Source of the DNA: Delphinus delphis
Lineage: Eukaryota > Chordata > Mammalia > Artiodactyla > Delphinidae
Assembly (NCBI RefSeq): GCF_949987515.2
Contig: NC_082683.1
Span: 125,450,582 to 125,514,581 of the forward strand
Direction: 5' to 3'
DNA: 64,000 bases
Shown here piece after piece: positions 36,476 to 52,210 of this stretch. The first letter of the stretch is position 1. The number at the start of each line of letters is the position of its first letter. The notes beneath the pieces are model-generated. The model worked only from the letters and a program-made list of their open reading frames with translations, had not been told where the DNA came from and did no database searches. A program made the position numbers and the translations under genes.

Positions 36476-39400
36476 GTAAGTGTTCTTCTTTTGCTGATAA
36501 TTGTTTTTAAAACATGAAATTTATGATGATAGGACGAAGGACTGTTTGAGCCAGGTAACCAAACCCCATAGAGCCCTTGGGAATCATTTGTATTTCATAT
36601 CTCTTCATGTTTGTTTTTTAATGCAGTGTTTACATTTCAGTACTACAGATATACAGGTGAATAGTAACATTATTTGGTAGTATTTATTAGATGACTACTA
36701 CTGTTAAACAGTAGTGTAAAAGCAAATTTTTATAGCTATGTTCTCTGTCCACTAGAAGATTAAGATTTAAATAATAAGAATGTACAGTTTTAAAGATTTG
36801 GGTAGATGGACAAACAACTATCAGGTATAAAAGACCTTTTTCTTATTGCATTGGTTTGTTAGGGCTGCTGTAACAAAGTATCATAAACTGGTGGCTTAAA
36901 CAACAGAAATTTATTGTCTCATGGTTTTAGAGTCTAGTAGTCCAAGATCAAGGTGTTGGCAGAGCCATGCTCCCTCTGCAGGCACTAGGGAAGGATCTGT
37001 TCGAGGCCTCTCGCCTAGTTTCTGGTGGTTTGCTGGCCATTTTTAGTATTCCTTGGCTTGTAGACACATCACAGTGATCTCTGCCTTTTTGTTCACATGG
37101 CATTCTCCCTGTGCATGTATGTCTCTGTGTCCAAATTTCTCCTTTTTATAAGGACATTAATCATATTGGATTAGGGTGCACACTACTCCAGTATGATCTA
37201 TTCTTAACTAATTACATCTGCAATGACTTTATTTCCAAATGAGGTCACATTCTGAGGTATGGGTGGGACACAATTCAACTCAGAACATTTGCTAACTACA
37301 GTAGTTACTTTTTAGTCCTGCCTTGCTTGTCCTTTGTATAACATTTCATACTATTGATCATGCCCACTTTTTGAAATACTTTCTTTCCTTGATTTCCATG
37401 ACTTTACTCTTATTTTCCATCTACTCTATGGCCCTTCACTGTCCAATGCAGTAGTCACATGTGGCTATTTGAGCTTAAATTAATATTTTTAAAAATTAAA
37501 AATCCAGGGCTTCCCTGGTGGCGCAGTGGTTGAGAGTCTGCCTGCCGACGCAGGGGACACGGGTTCGTGCCCGGGTCTGGGAGGATCCCACATGCAGCGG
37601 AGCGGCTGGGCCCGTGAACCATGGCTGCTGAGCCTGAGCAGACTGCGCGTCCAGAGCCTGTGCTCCGCGACGGGAGAGGCCACAACAGTGAGAGGCCCGC
37701 ATACCGAAAAAAAAAAAAAAAATTAAAAATCCAGTTTCAAAAAAAAAAAAAAATCCAGTTTCTCAGTCACATTAGCCACATTGAAGTGCTCAATAGCCAC
37801 ACGTGGCTGGTGGGTATTGCATTAGAAAGTGCAGATATAGAACATTTCTATAATTGTAGAAAGTTCTGTTGGACACCACTGCTCCAGTTATAGTTTCTTT
37901 TTAATTCTCCTCTTTTTCTGGTTTATCTTTTAAATATTAATGTTTTCAGCCCTCCTTCTCTTCTACTCTCACAGCTTTAGTAATTATAAGGATGGCTTCC
38001 AAATCTATCTATAGCTCAGATCTCTTTCCTTGTGATTCAGACCCTTGTAGCTTACTGTCTACTGATTATCTTCACTTAGACATAGATAACAGTCTTAGCA
38101 TGTCCCAAAGTGAGCTCCTCTTGATTCAGGTTATTCTTGGGTAGAGTGAGTTGTGGAGGTTGGAGCTGTCAGTGAGAGATGGGAAACTATTTTCTAGAAG
38201 CCAGTTTTGCAGCAAGCAGATCTCCAAAAGCAAACTCTTTAAAGGGGGTTTAAATGTGTTTAGACAGCGAAGATCATGCCAATAAATATTTAATTGAATT
38301 TAATTCAGCTGAGTGCAAGAGCATTTCAGGTCATCAGAGGCTTTTTATATTATTAGAATAAGCAAACCAGAAACTGAAATGAAAGTAATAAGCTGGGGAT
38401 TAATGGGAAATAAGAGCAATTAAATCATAACTACTATGAAAGCAGTTAGCATGGTACCTGGCAAAAAGCGAAAAACTAAATACATTATCATTAGTAATTA
38501 GAAGTTAGTTATTGCAAGGCCTCTGTGAAATTATTTATTTGTTGTTACTTGTTTGTACTGAGGATTAGAGTTATAAAGCACTTTCACATACATTACTTCA
38601 TTTGATCTTAATTTTACAGTGAGGTAGGTAATTCAGCTGTTAGTCTTAATCCTTCGTTTAATATCATTTTAGCCGTTAGTGAAGAACAGTTACTTGTATC
38701 ACATGGCCTGAGAAAAGGTGCACTTATATGGTTGACATTTGTCAGTTGCCTGCATTTCCTGTAACTGCCTCAGAAAAGAAGCAAGATTGGCTTATAGGGA
38801 CAGAACTTCTCAGCAGACATTTGAGCAATGCTGTCATCATGAGAGGGATGTGTCCTTGCTGCTAAGGTTTTTTGAAAGGGAAACATGCAATAAATAGGAA
38901 CAATTAGAAAATTAGAATTTGAATCCAAAACTTTTTGGGGAAGCAAGGTTGAAATTAAAAGTAAAGGGATTAAAGTCAGACAGTTTAGTGAAAATAGACC
39001 AAATAGGAAGGTCTGAGATGTTCAAATATTTATAATTCCATAAAATAGTCTAACTTTTAACTCTAAGTCTGTGGAACAATAGTTATTAGGTGAAAAAGGA
39101 TTCCATGGACAGATAAATTAGAGAAATGCTGGATTAAGGGAGAGATTATACTACAGGACCCTTTAGAGCCTTTAATATACTAATGTACACTGTGCAGCTC
39201 CAAAGAGATATATGTGGTATGCAGCACTGCCCACACTTATTTGACCGGGAAGCTCTTTTTATTTGCGGGGCCTGTGATAAAAGGAACGTTTGGATTCCAC
39301 ATCAGTAAACGTGGGCCTGACTCTTAAGTCAACTGCCTATAGCATATTTTTCTAATTTAGTGGTAAGTAAGCTTCATTGGGTGATACTGGTGACATATAA

Positions 39401-42400
39401 AAGAATATTAATTTAAAATTACCAAGTGATGATCCCTAATTTTACTGTTTTATAACTGAATCTGCATACGATCTGAAAAGTTTGTCAGATTATGAGTTAG
39501 TAATTAATGATTTCGTGTAGAGGAAAGAAATTGAGCAGTTTTTAAATGAGTTAGTTATTGGATGTTAAAAGGAAATCTTCTAGGTGGTGTGTTAATGTTA
39601 ACATTGATGAACTTCCATAAGCACTTACTCACCTTTCTGCACCAAGCACCATTTCATTAAGCTGATGATACCAAGATTAGGAGGCAGTCCCCGCCCTGAG
39701 GAGATCTCAACAGTTTAGGAAGGAAACAAATTATTTTGAAACACTCTTCTATTTGCATTATTCTGAAAGCAATGTAGGATGGGGGGGGAGGTAAGGTTAC
39801 ATGGTTTGCCCAAGGTCACACAATGTGTGGCAGTGGAGACTGAAGTTTTTGACTCAGAGTCTAGTCTAGTTTTATTATACCATCCTGCTGACTCTGAGTA
39901 TCTGTCTCCATAGATTTACAGTTTTATCAAAAAAGGAGAAATGTTTGTTTCATTACAGACTATAAAATAATGTTCTTTTTGCCTCAGTATTCTAGAGCAA
40001 GGGTTGGCAAATTATGGCTCTTGGGCCTGCTGAGAATATTTGCAGGCAGTCTGATAATAGGGAACACGAGCTTTGAATCCCATTTAAGCCAGGTGTTATC
40101 CCAAGTAAAAAAGAACTCTATTCTTTTCATTATTAAACCTATATTACCCAAAAAAAACTTCACTCAATAATTATAATTTGAATTTCATCTTTAAAATTCT
40201 GTTTTTTCTCTTCATATATAAATGCCTATATATCAGTAGTATCCTTAATTTTGCCTCATGGTCCACAAAGCCTAAAATGTTATCTGACCCTTTATGGGAA
40301 AAGTTTGCCAACCCCTACTGAACAATTATTTGTTCTCTTGCTACATTTCACCAATTTGGGGGAAAGGCAGTGAGAATGAGCCATAAACCTTAGATATGTT
40401 TTAATTCGTTGATAAGTGATCACAGGTGGACGTTAATGTTGATGAGTAATTGAAGAATTGTTTTGTTGTTTCCCTTCAAAGAATGGGAAGGGATTGATGT
40501 TTTGCTTTACTTAAACATTACTCATAATTACAGAGCTGGTACCATAGATCACTGTCATCCCACTTGACTGAAGGTAATTGCTCATGAATGTGCCCTGGAT
40601 TGGGCCTAGTGCATATGTAATAAAGGTTTCTCTGTGGGTCACAGAAAAAATAGAATTATGAAAGTGAGTTACTGGGCGAGAAAATGTAAAGCCCTGACTC
40701 CCCCTTGCCTCCTTGCCCATGCACAGTAGCTAGAAGCACACTTGTTACAAAGAGGGAGCTGCCCTGTGAGATATGGTACAGCTTTGGGACTCACAAGTGC
40801 TTGAGTAAGTAGAACAGTTTAAATAAAGGAAGTGTAAATTGAGTTTGAACCAAATTGATTGAATTTCTTGATTGGAATTTTATGACAATTTTGTTTGAAA
40901 AGAGATTTCTGTTCAATACCCATTGTTCCTTTGCCTTTTAAATTTAGCATTAACCATTTTGTGATTTGCTCTTGAATCTCCATTACCTAAAATTCCAACT
41001 CAAAAATGTTACGACTTGCCTAGAAATCGTATTTAATCTTAACAGATGTCACACCTGCTTCTTATTTCTTCAGCTTCAGTGGGCCTGAATGGCATAGCTC
41101 TAGTGTGTCTTTTTGTTGTGTTTTTTTATTGTGAATCTGTAGTTAATTCATGACTCTACATTACTTCTTAAATGCCAGGATGTCTTAGTGACAAAATTAA
41201 ATTTGCACAAGATAGAGTTAGACAAACTTGAAACCATATTTTAAAAGCATGGGAATAGGCCTTTATTTTTAAAACAGTTCAGTGGGAATTCTCCTTCTCC
41301 ATGCTGATGTGCTACAGCGTGAACTAAGTACCAAACCCTTTATTTCACTTTCGGAAGTATTCCTTTGTTCATCTTTTTGAAAGTAGAGTGAGTCCTAAAG
41401 CTCAGGGTATGTCTTAGTTAACGTTTAATATAGAAATGACGAAATATTTTATTTTAATATAAAACGTTTTGTTAAATAGAACACCTTAATTATACCTCAG
41501 ATGTCTTTCTACCTCCTGTGTAACATAACTCAGGATTCCCAGTACATTACTACATACTTAGGAAAAAGTCCCCAAAAATCTGATAAATGAAAAAATAGTC
41601 CTAAAGTCTGACGATATAACTTTGTAAAACTTTAGCATAAGAGAATAAAAGGCACAATTATATTTTATGATATTAAGCTTTTTCTCCCCTTAATCAAGAT
41701 CCAAAGTTATTAGATTTTTTTAAAGAATAATAATAAAAGCAATAGGAGGTAACATTTAATGAGCGCTTACTGTGCCATTCTAAACACTTTAGAATGTTTT
41801 CTTATTTACTTTTAAGCATTGCATTAGCTCATGGATATGGAGCATGCAAAAAATAAAACTAAATAAAGACATAAGTAATAGATCTACTGATACGTCAGTA
41901 GAGTTATTTTGTGAGGCAGTTTGACAATGCAGATCTTCACCTGGCACATTAATTCTATTCTTGGGAATTTATTCAAAAGAAATAATTCAGAATTTGAAAA
42001 AAAAAAACCTGTAGGCATAAAAATATTCACTAAAGCATTTTTATAATAAAAAATTGGAGTCTAAACATCCAGCAATAAAATAGTAATTAATTAAATAGTG
42101 CTATATTAACTTGAAGGAATAATATAGTCATAAAATGAAAATATGAAGACTAGCAAAACAGAAAAATATATTAAGCTTATAAAGTTAATTATGAGTATAA
42201 GTATATAAAAATATTGAAGAATTTGAAGTAATGAAAAGTTATTTTAGAATGATTAGAATATATGTAATTTTTTCTTCTTAGTATCTTTTAATAATGTAAT
42301 GTTTTAAAAAATAGTAATAGAAACCAGAAGATATGTGACTGTGTATGATGATAATCTGTTCTACTCTGTAGTTTCTGTATCTATATAACTAAGTTTGGAA

Positions 42401-45400
42401 GAAGAAGAAAAATAAGCTTATTAAAAAGTAGAAACCTGGGAGGGATGGATTGCGAGTTTGGGATTAGCAGATGCAGACTATTATATATCAAATGGATAAA
42501 CAACAAGGACCTACTGTATAGCACAGGGAACTATATTCAATATCCTGTAATAAACCATAATGGAAAAATACATGAAAAAAATGTATACATACATATAACT
42601 GAATCACTTTGCTGTACACGAGAAATTAACACAACATTGTAAACGTATATTCAAATCATATGAATATATGATTTGGCTAGATAGTAATGAATTCACCAAA
42701 GACTGATCAATAGTCCATGATTGTTCAATTAACATTTTTGTAGAAATCAAATTTCTGTAGAAATATGTTTCTACCACTTATTGCACACTTATTATATATT
42801 ACCCAGTAACACATGTTATCTTTTTACATGTATGTCCTGTCTCCTCAAGTTTAGATAGTAAGTTTCTTAAGCATAGAGGTCCCCACTACCTCATACAATG
42901 TCTGGCCAATATTAGGCACCAAGCAGCATGTTTGTTGCCCGTAAAACTCAGAAGTTTATCATCACCATTGTTATATGTGCTTATCCTTTTCCCCTCCTCT
43001 TGCTTCCATTTATTTATTGTTTATCAGATAGAGAGTTCTGGGTACAAGGCACTTTACTAAGAATATAGTGGTAAATGAGTGACATATAGTCCCTACCCTC
43101 ATGGAACTTATATCCTAGTGGAAGGCACGAATAGTATATAACTAATTACACTGAAAAAAATGTTTACCATTTTGATAAATGGTAAACAGAGAAAGGCAGG
43201 GTCTTTTCTCTAGGGGCGTGTAAACAAAGAACCTAGCCTAATCATGGAAGATTAGAGAAAGGCTTCCCTTTGGAAAGGTTGAACTAAGATTTGAAGGATG
43301 AGTAGGGGAGAAGAAGTTAGGAAGAAGATTCCAAGAAGAAATGTCTGCAGAGGAAGAGGAAGGCATTTGCTCCTATTGAGACACTAAAAGAAAGCAAGTA
43401 ACACTGGAACTTAGGATCTGAGGGAGTGAATGGCATAAATTGAGACCCAGGAGATAGGCAGGGGGCCAGATCACCAAGAGCCATATAGGCCATGGTAAGG
43501 ATCTTGGTCTTTATTCTGAGAGTGACAGGAAGCCATTCAAGGGTTTGATGCAGATCAGATCTGCATTTTTTTAAGTTCACTATAACTGTTATATAAATTC
43601 TGTGGGCTTTTGCAACCTGACAAATAGGGCTATTAGCAGAGGCAGTAAGTTCAAGGTTGATGAGGCAATAGTTTTGTGTGTGGAAGGCCTCCCAGACCAA
43701 TTAACAGCTTAGCTCTGGAGTCATATTCGGACTCAAATCCCAGTTTGACACTGATGATTTGGACAAGCTATTTAACCTTTCACAGCCTCTGTTTCTGTCT
43801 ACAAAATGGGTACTATTGTGCTTACCCCATGAAACTTGTAAAAATTAAATGATATTGATGCATCTGAAGGACTTAGAACTATGTCCTTGGCACATAGTAA
43901 ATTGAATAAAAGCTAATTATTACCATTCCTAGGTTTTGGCCTCCATTTTCTCAGATGTGTGCTGGACTTGTAAAATGGCAAGGAATCTAACTTGTAGCTC
44001 ATAGGGATGTTACCGAATATACTAATTCAAGAACTCCATGTAGGTTAGGTATCATCTCAGCCATTTCCTCAGGGTTGCAACATTTCCCATTCTAGCAGAT
44101 CCTCCATTCTTTCTAAGCTCTAAACCACTTATTTTCTTGAATCAATTAGTGAAATTAGCCCTTTCTTGGAGAAAGATGACTCAGTGAAACTTCTTACACT
44201 GCTTAATTTGAGGTAAGGTAAAATAGGAGAAAAGAAACAAAATTTTTGTTATTTGACTGGAGCAATGATAGTATAGTGGTGAGCATAGCTGCCTTCCAAA
44301 GGTTATCTAAACTAAGGACGGCTAGCCAGGTTTGTCTTATATGAGGGGAGTTTTTTTTTTTTTTTTTTTTTGGCTGCATTGGGTCTTCATTGCTGCACAC
44401 GGGCTTACTCTAGTTGTGGTGAGCAGGCTTCTCATTGCGGTGGCTTCTCTTGTTGCAGAGCACGGGCTCTAGGCATGTGGGCTTCAGTAGTTGTGGCATG
44501 TGGGCTCAGTAGTTGTGGCTCACGGGCTTAGTTGCTCCGCAGCATGTGGGATCTTCCCGGACCTGGGATCAAACCCATATCCCCTGCATTGGCAGGCAGA
44601 TTCTTAACCACTGCGCCACCAGGGAAGTCCCAGACGGGAGATTATTTTAATTGAGCAAATTAGTAAATGTGTGCAGCAATGTATTAAGTTACAGAGGAAA
44701 GGAATGGGAGCTACCATTTATTGAATGTCTGCAATTCTGTGCAAGACACTTTTGACACTTAAAGGGGCAGTGTGTGCAGTGATTAAGGCCTCAGTCTTTG
44801 GGACCAGGCTGCCCAGAATTGCATTCTGCATCTTCTACTTACTTACTGTGTGGTATGACTTTGGGCAAGTTCTTGAACCTCTTTGTGCCTTACTTTCTTC
44901 ATCTATAAAATAGAGCTAATTATATTTACCTCAAAGGGTTACTGTAAGGATAAATGAGTTATGTGTAAAGTATTTAGAATAGTGTTTGGCACATGGTAAA
45001 TCTTTTATAAATGTTTATTTGTTACTTAACCATTTTCTCATTTAAGACATAAGGTAACCCTAGATGTATTGTTAAATTCTTTTCATGGAGGCTGAAACTG
45101 AAGCTCAGATAATTGCAGGATTTTGTCCAGGATTGTACAGGTAGCAGTGGTGGAAATGGGACTCAAAACCAGATCTGGCTGATCCCAGAGTTCATGTCAT
45201 TTCTATAATACCATGCTCCTTCCACTTGTTTAGGGCATGATGCCTGGCCGTAGTGTGCTTATCAGACTTATTGGGAAAGTGAGATTTAGCATATAACAAA
45301 ACCCATAAATGATAATTATGGTTCATGATTAAGATTCAAACTGAATGTTTGAGATGGTAAGTAGCATAGGCATTCAGAGAGTAGACTAGAACAGTTGGGA

Positions 45401-48400
45401 AAATTTAACGCAGAGTAGAGTTTAAGCTGACTTCTTAAAGGGATAAGTGAGAATCACAGTAAGTGTCGAAAGAAGCCATTTAAGAGAATAAGAAATAGCA
45501 GAAACAAAGGTCTAGGAGAGAGAGTATTAAGGAATCTGGTTGGATAACTTGTGAAGCATTCTTTGCTAAGAGTTCACAAAAACAGGTCAATCTATTTTGA
45601 GGTAGACACTTTCAAATACGTATATACATAGCTTATTTTATTTTTATATTTAATATTATTGAGTGTCTACAACGTGCCAGGCATTTGATCTTATTACATT
45701 GTTTCGTACCACAACCCTGTAGCATAGTTGTTACTATCTCCATTTTGCAGATTAGGAAATAGAGATTCATGGAGGGTTACATTATTTACTTAGGATTATA
45801 CTAGGAAGTAGAAGTTGAAGCCGAATACCTTGATTCCAAATCTCTTGCAGTTTCTACCAAGAGAGAAACCATTTACTTAAGGAAAGTTTGAACCTGTAAG
45901 ACTTTGTTCATCTTTTGTTGACACATGATTGTTTTGAAAATTTTTACTCTAAATGTTTTCCCTTTTTTTCAGTACCAGGAATTCTGAATGTAGGGTAAAG
46001 CATGTCTTAGCATTTTCCTGGCATTTCTTTTCAGTAAGTAGTTTATGTTTCGTTTTCCCTTCTATAGTCATCCTTACTTCATCCCCAATTCGAGGAGCGG
46101 GAGATGGAATGGAAACTGAGGAACCACCTAAATCTATTGAAGTTACTCCTGGAATCCAACCTATAAAGCATCACGTCCTTCCAAGTCCACGAAAGAAAGC
46201 AGTTCCGTCAGAGAGCCCAGGCGTTCTTCAGCTAGGGAAGATTCTCGCTGAAAAAGCAGTGGAAGTTGAAGCTGTAAGAATATTAGTTCCCAAAGCCGCT
46301 ATAACCCATGATATCCCCAACAAAAATGCAAAGGTTAAGTCTCTGGGACATCACAAAGGAGAATTCCTTGGCCAGCCAGAGGGAGTTGAAGAACCCAGAA
46401 AGGAACTATCCGAGGTAAAGAATATATTGGAAAAGCTCAAGAACTCTGAAAGGAGGTTACTACAGGATAAAGAAGGTCTTTCAAACCAGCTCAGAGTACA
46501 GTCCGAGGTAAGAACAGCCTTAATAGGTTTAATGAGTACCTCTCTTTATACCTGGGCCTTCTGAGCCTGCATGTTAGAAAACAATACTTCCTCTTGCAAT
46601 GTCATTGTAACTTGTCATTTATCGAAAAAACTTCCTCTTAAATTTCTCATTCTCTTTAGTGCCTCTAATAGAAGTAGTTTATGTTGGGAACTTATCCTCT
46701 AAACATGGTTGAAGTATGAGGTACTTTGGACAATGTGAGGTACTTCGGACAAGACCACCTACAAGTTGTAAAGGAGGTTACAGTTATGAACTTGCAAACC
46801 AGAGATTGACTAAGTAAGACTAGCTAATAATCCTTGCTTTAAGAATCCATAAATTCCAAGTATTTTTTTCTATGTATAGATAATACTTAGAATAAAGAGA
46901 ATGGTGGTATAAGTATCAGTGTCTTCATTGTAAATGGAAAATTATCTATAGTGCTTGATTCACTTTCTTTAATCTTTACATCTTAGTAATGGCCTTACCA
47001 GCCCCAGTTTGCCTCTCTGTTAGATTATACATCTTTTTGCTAGATGTTAGTCTTTGTGACACCATGGTTAGTGGTTGTCATTCAAATATGTTTCTAATAT
47101 ATTTAATAATATATTTTTAAATAACTGATTTCAAATTACAAAACTAGTACATATTTATTTGTAAACATTTTAGAAAATACAGAAAAAATAATGAAAATAG
47201 TGCTACCTATATTATACCATCTGGCTATAAATGCATAATTATACATACTGAGTATATCTTTGCCTTGTAACTCACTTTTTTTAGTTGTCTTTTAGTTGTT
47301 AATACAGGATATTCTATTAAAATATCATTATTAATAGCAACAGTGTTCTTCAATGACTGCACCATATACCAATACCTTTTATTGGACATTTATGTTTTAA
47401 TTTTTTGCATTTTTGATAACAATGTGAAGAACATGCTTATAGACATGTGAATTGCTTTTTTGCTTAAATTCTTAAAAATAAAAATCCTAAGGCACAAAGA
47501 AATCAATTTTTAAATGTTGGAAAAGATTTATAAAACACTCGGTCATATCTTTTAGCAAAATTTATTGGTTCACTTTTCTAATTTTTTGCCTTTAAGTGTT
47601 GACTGGAGGCAGTTTGTAATTTTTATGATAATGATTTGTACTCTTATAATAAGAGGCTCAGATTATAACCACATGGACTATAGATTAATAGAGATATAGA
47701 CATGGTTATATACATTATGAAACTTAAATATTTAATATCACTTTTTGATACACACTTTTAGTAATGGAGGTCCAAACTACATGAAACAGTTTCTCTTTTG
47801 TTCATTTTGCTACATTAAAGTCACTGGCATCACTTTGAGCTTGTTGTATTGGTCATGATTTCCTCCAGGTCAATCGTGAGTTAAAAAAGCTGCTGGTGGC
47901 TTCTGTTGGGGATGATCTTCAATATCACTTTGAACGTCTAGCCCGTGAGAAAAATCAGCTTATTTTAGAAAACGAAGCCCTAGGTCGAAACACAGCTCAG
48001 CTTTCCGAACAGTTAGAACGGATGTCCATACAGTGTGATGTGTGGCGAAGTAAATTCCTTGCAAGCAGGTATTTTCTATTTTAAAGAGTATTTCATTTCC
48101 TAGCTTTTGCTCTATCAGACTTTTGACCCCTAATGCAAGAAAATAGATTGTAGTGTGAAAATTTCTGATTCAAATTGTCAGAGTACCTCGTGTATTATTT
48201 AAGATGTGGACTCTTCCTCCTCTGGATGGTCATACAGTCTCCGTAAATGGAAAAGTGGTATCAAAAGGCACCTCCCTCATTCCAGAATTCTGAGTTACTC
48301 TTCTATAGTAGAAATCACTCCTACTACAATGTTTAAGATCAAAACAAAACTGTAAACTCAGTCAATTAATAAATATGTAAATTTTTTAAAAGACTATTTT

Positions 48401-51400
48401 TCCCCACCTTCTATCTGGAGAACTCAAATATCATTGCCACTCCGTACATCATATTTTGTCTCTCGTGCTCTGTTCTTATAGCTCATTTTACTACATAATA
48501 GAGCTTCCCAACCTTTTTCTCACCATGCACAAACAGAAAATGATAACATCTGTATGACATACTGTATAGCCTATTGGATGAGGCTACTCTCCAGTAGAGG
48601 TGAGAACCCCAGGCCCCTAGAACCACCAGGCCCATGGTAGTTGGGAAGCTCTCTTATATATTATGATTGTCTATTTATCCCCTCCTTCCAACTTTGAGTT
48701 ACTGGAGAAAGGATCTGGGTGTTATCCATCTAACACACATCTATTTCTAATTGTACTATTATAGGATCTATTTGGAGAAATGAATTTACTGTTTATTGAC
48801 TATTTACTGTTTATTGACTTAGAATGAATATTAATTAATTCTCATTGAACAGCTTAAGAAGCAAATCATGCATATATTTTACAGATTACTGTAATAACTT
48901 TTTTTTAACATTCTGATCGATGCTGATAGTAACACGTTAAGGGCAATAATAATTAAACCAAACTTTATTGATATTTTAGTTGATTTAATCTTTTAATGTC
49001 AGAATTGTTTTCATTTTAAGGAATTCAGTGGTTACTATGGTCTGAGACTTTAGTTTTAAGATTTTCAGCTGAATAAAAATACTTTAAAATTTTGCTTCAT
49101 TTCCATCAATAGAGAATTGGTTAAATACATTTTGGTACATCCAATCAGAAGAAAACATTAAGCTGTTTTTTTTTAAAAAAGGGAATGAGTTAGCTCTATG
49201 TGTGCTAATATGAAAAAAAATCACCAAGATAAATTATTAGGTGAAAAAAAGCAAACTATAGAAAAGTTTATATTAAATAATCCCTTTTTTGTAAATAATA
49301 TGAATATAGTTATTTTTACACATAATTTTTTGTTGATATACACATAAATTATTTTTTTCTAGAAAAATATGTTGGTTACTTTATTGATCACTGACTATAA
49401 AAGAAGGATGGGGATGCTGGTCTGGAAGAAGGACTTAGTTTTGCTTTTTTATAAATCTTTCTATATTTAATATTTTTCTAAGGACAAAAAAGTAATTGAT
49501 GGCAGAAAAATAACTCATTTTTTTCTCTTAAATTTTCCATATTTAAAAAACATTTAAATAATGTTATTTTTTTCCAAAACTTGATTAATCTAGAATAAGA
49601 CTAAAGTACAAGTTCCAAAGTCACTATATAGGAAAGTTAAAAAACTGTTTCCTTTGTCATTTTGTAAACAGATATTTTAATTGAGTCCCTTTAATAAGTT
49701 CTAAGCTCATAAAGATTTTAAATGTTTTTTAGTGAAGATTTAAAAACTGAGAAGTAATTTGACAATATTAAATCTTTTTTGTAAGTTTTTAAAAATGACA
49801 GTCACAAAGGTAGTATATTAACTTCTTAACACTGTCAGAGAATTTATATGTAAGACTTTAATCTTTTCCAGGGTTATGGCAGATGAGTTAACCAACTCCA
49901 GAGCGGTTTTACAGCGTCAAAACCGTGATGCACAGAGTGCTATACAAGATCTCCTGAGTGAACGGGAACAGTTTCGTCAGGAAATGATAACTACACAGAA
50001 GTATGGCACTTGTTTACATTCTGAACTCTTCTCCTTTCTCCTGCAATTTTTGTTATTGAGATAGTTCTTTAGTATTTCTATATTTAATAACTTATTGAGC
50101 ATATATGTTTTAAAACAGATGCCCAGGGGAGGGAGAAAGACTGAAAAAACAGAAGACATGCTTCTTTTATTCTTAATTGGGGAGAGAATTAGTTATATCT
50201 ATAATAGAAGAAATCCTTAACAGAATTTTAGTGATTCAAATCCAACAGTGTATAAAAATGTTTATAGATTGTGGCCAAGTAGGTTTTATCCCAAGCATTA
50301 TAAGTTAGTTTATCATTTAGAAATCAACCAATGTAACTCACACAAAAAATTATCATATACATATACCATATGAATATCTCAATAAATGCACAAATCTGTA
50401 GTTGTATAATACTGTATGAGTACACTATTATTACCTGTACTAAAATATGAGAACTAAAAAATGTACTGTTTGTTGAATGATTTCCAGATAACCATAAAAT
50501 CAATAAGTGCTTTCTGTAATCTGACTTATTTTACCAGACTTCCTGATTTATTGAACTCTGAGAGAAAGATAGAGGAGAAAGATACTATATGATTTCAGAA
50601 ATATGTTTCTCATTTATTCATCATTCTTGATTTTTAGATTTTATCCTTTTATTAATATTGAGTGCTCATGTGTGTTCTTTGCAGGTTGTTGGAGGAGCTC
50701 TTGGTCTCCTTGCAGTGGGGAAGAGAGCAAACTTACTACCCTAACGCGCAACCTCACAGCACAGCAGAACTAGCGTTAACAAATCACAAGTTGGCAAAAG
50801 CAGTAAATTCTCATCTTCTGGGAAATGTTGGCACTAATGGTCAAAAAAAGTTTCCATCAACAGTTGAATTCTGCAGCACCCCAGCAGAAAAAATGGCTGA
50901 AACGGTAAAATACTTCTCTTTCATGATCTGTGGAACCTCTAAGACTGTCCTCGTATTGAAAGGTGACATGTTGTAATGGAAAGTGCTTGGCATTGGGAGT
51001 TAGGAAATATGGGATCAAAATTTGATTGTCATACTAATGAGCTAGGGATCTTGTAGAAAATTATTTCCTCCTCTGAGCTTTAATTTTCTCAAACACTTGA
51101 GAAAAAAATGTAGTTGTAGTTGTTTTTAAAGATGACCTATTTTTTAGCTACTGAATCATTGATAATCCTTTTCTTGAGCTCATTTTGATATGAAAACCAC
51201 TGTGTAGAACTATTAATTTAGTAATCAAGAGTAGATAATTGATTACTTCTGGTCTAAGATGTTATTTGTTTTTTCCCCATATAGATGGGAATGTGCCAGA
51301 CTCCACAGAAGCAATTAGTGTAGACCTGGTACCTTCAGTCCTGTGTGAATTGAGGGCTCATGCAGGTGACCTGTCAAATACTGTGGTCTCACAGTTCTAC

Positions 51401-52152
51401 AACCATCCAGGTTCACCCTCATCCCAGTCATAGGCCTTGTCATTACCAGAACTTTTCCACTTTTAAAATCTTCAACATCTCTCCATGAACTGTGATCTCA
51501 ACAGTTTTGGGGATTCCATAAAATAATACATATAAAGCCTGTAGCAGTTTCCAGTATAGGTACAGTAATTTCTCAATAAATAGTAGCTATCATTTTTATT
51601 ATTATATCCTTCATCCCTCTAATCCTGTTGCCTTTACAAGTCCTGTCAGTTCCTTCTAATTTATCCCCTCTCCCAAGTTCAAACACCTGATCTCCAGGCT
51701 AAACTTTAGTAATAGCCTCCTCACCAATATCCCCACCTTGCTTTTTACCTGCCTCCATGCCATCCTCTACTGTCAGTGAGTTATTTCAAAAATGCCAATC
51801 CCATCATTCTTGGTACTGCTGTTCAGAGGGCTCCCAGTCTCCCTCATTACTGAATCTGAATTATTTCATATTGTAGAGAAGGCCTTTCATTAATCATTAT
51901 TCCAGTTCCCCTTCTCTAGTATCACTTTCCAGGTGTGTCCACCCTCTGCACTTCACATCCCAGCAGTGTTAACCACTTGCATTCCACAGATAGGCCACTG
52001 TATCTCATGCCTCTGTACATACTTTCCCTCTGCCTAGACTGCCCTCCCAACATCTCTCTTCTTGCCCAACCACTATATTGCCTTTAAGAATCAGCCTTCC
52101 CTGAATCCCACAGGCAAACCTAGATGTTCCTTCCTCCAGGCTTCCATTTTGT

Positions 52153-52210
<58 letters not shown>

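Larger units (their letters stand above)
36476..46067 (+). other. BLZF1: BLZF1 intron between first two coding exons
   Basis: A 9.6-kb intron. It contains an old interspersed repeat at about 36850-37290, a palindromic hAT-like element at 37437-37881 split by a CHR-2 SINE, a hAT-type element at 39998-40318, an L1 3' end at 42425-42650, MIR fragments and a minus-strand CHR-1-type SINE at 44350-44632. No internal exon is supported. Confidence 0.85.

Noticed and set aside
45953..46564. 203-codon frame starting upstream of the large BLZF1 exon
   Set aside because: The first roughly 38 codons and the end are intron read-through. The acceptor at 46067/46068 and donor at 46507/46508 define the true exon.
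52153..52208. AT microsatellite as possible replication origin or matrix site
   Set aside because: Simple repeats of this kind are common in mammalian introns, and nothing else in the surroundings supports a function.
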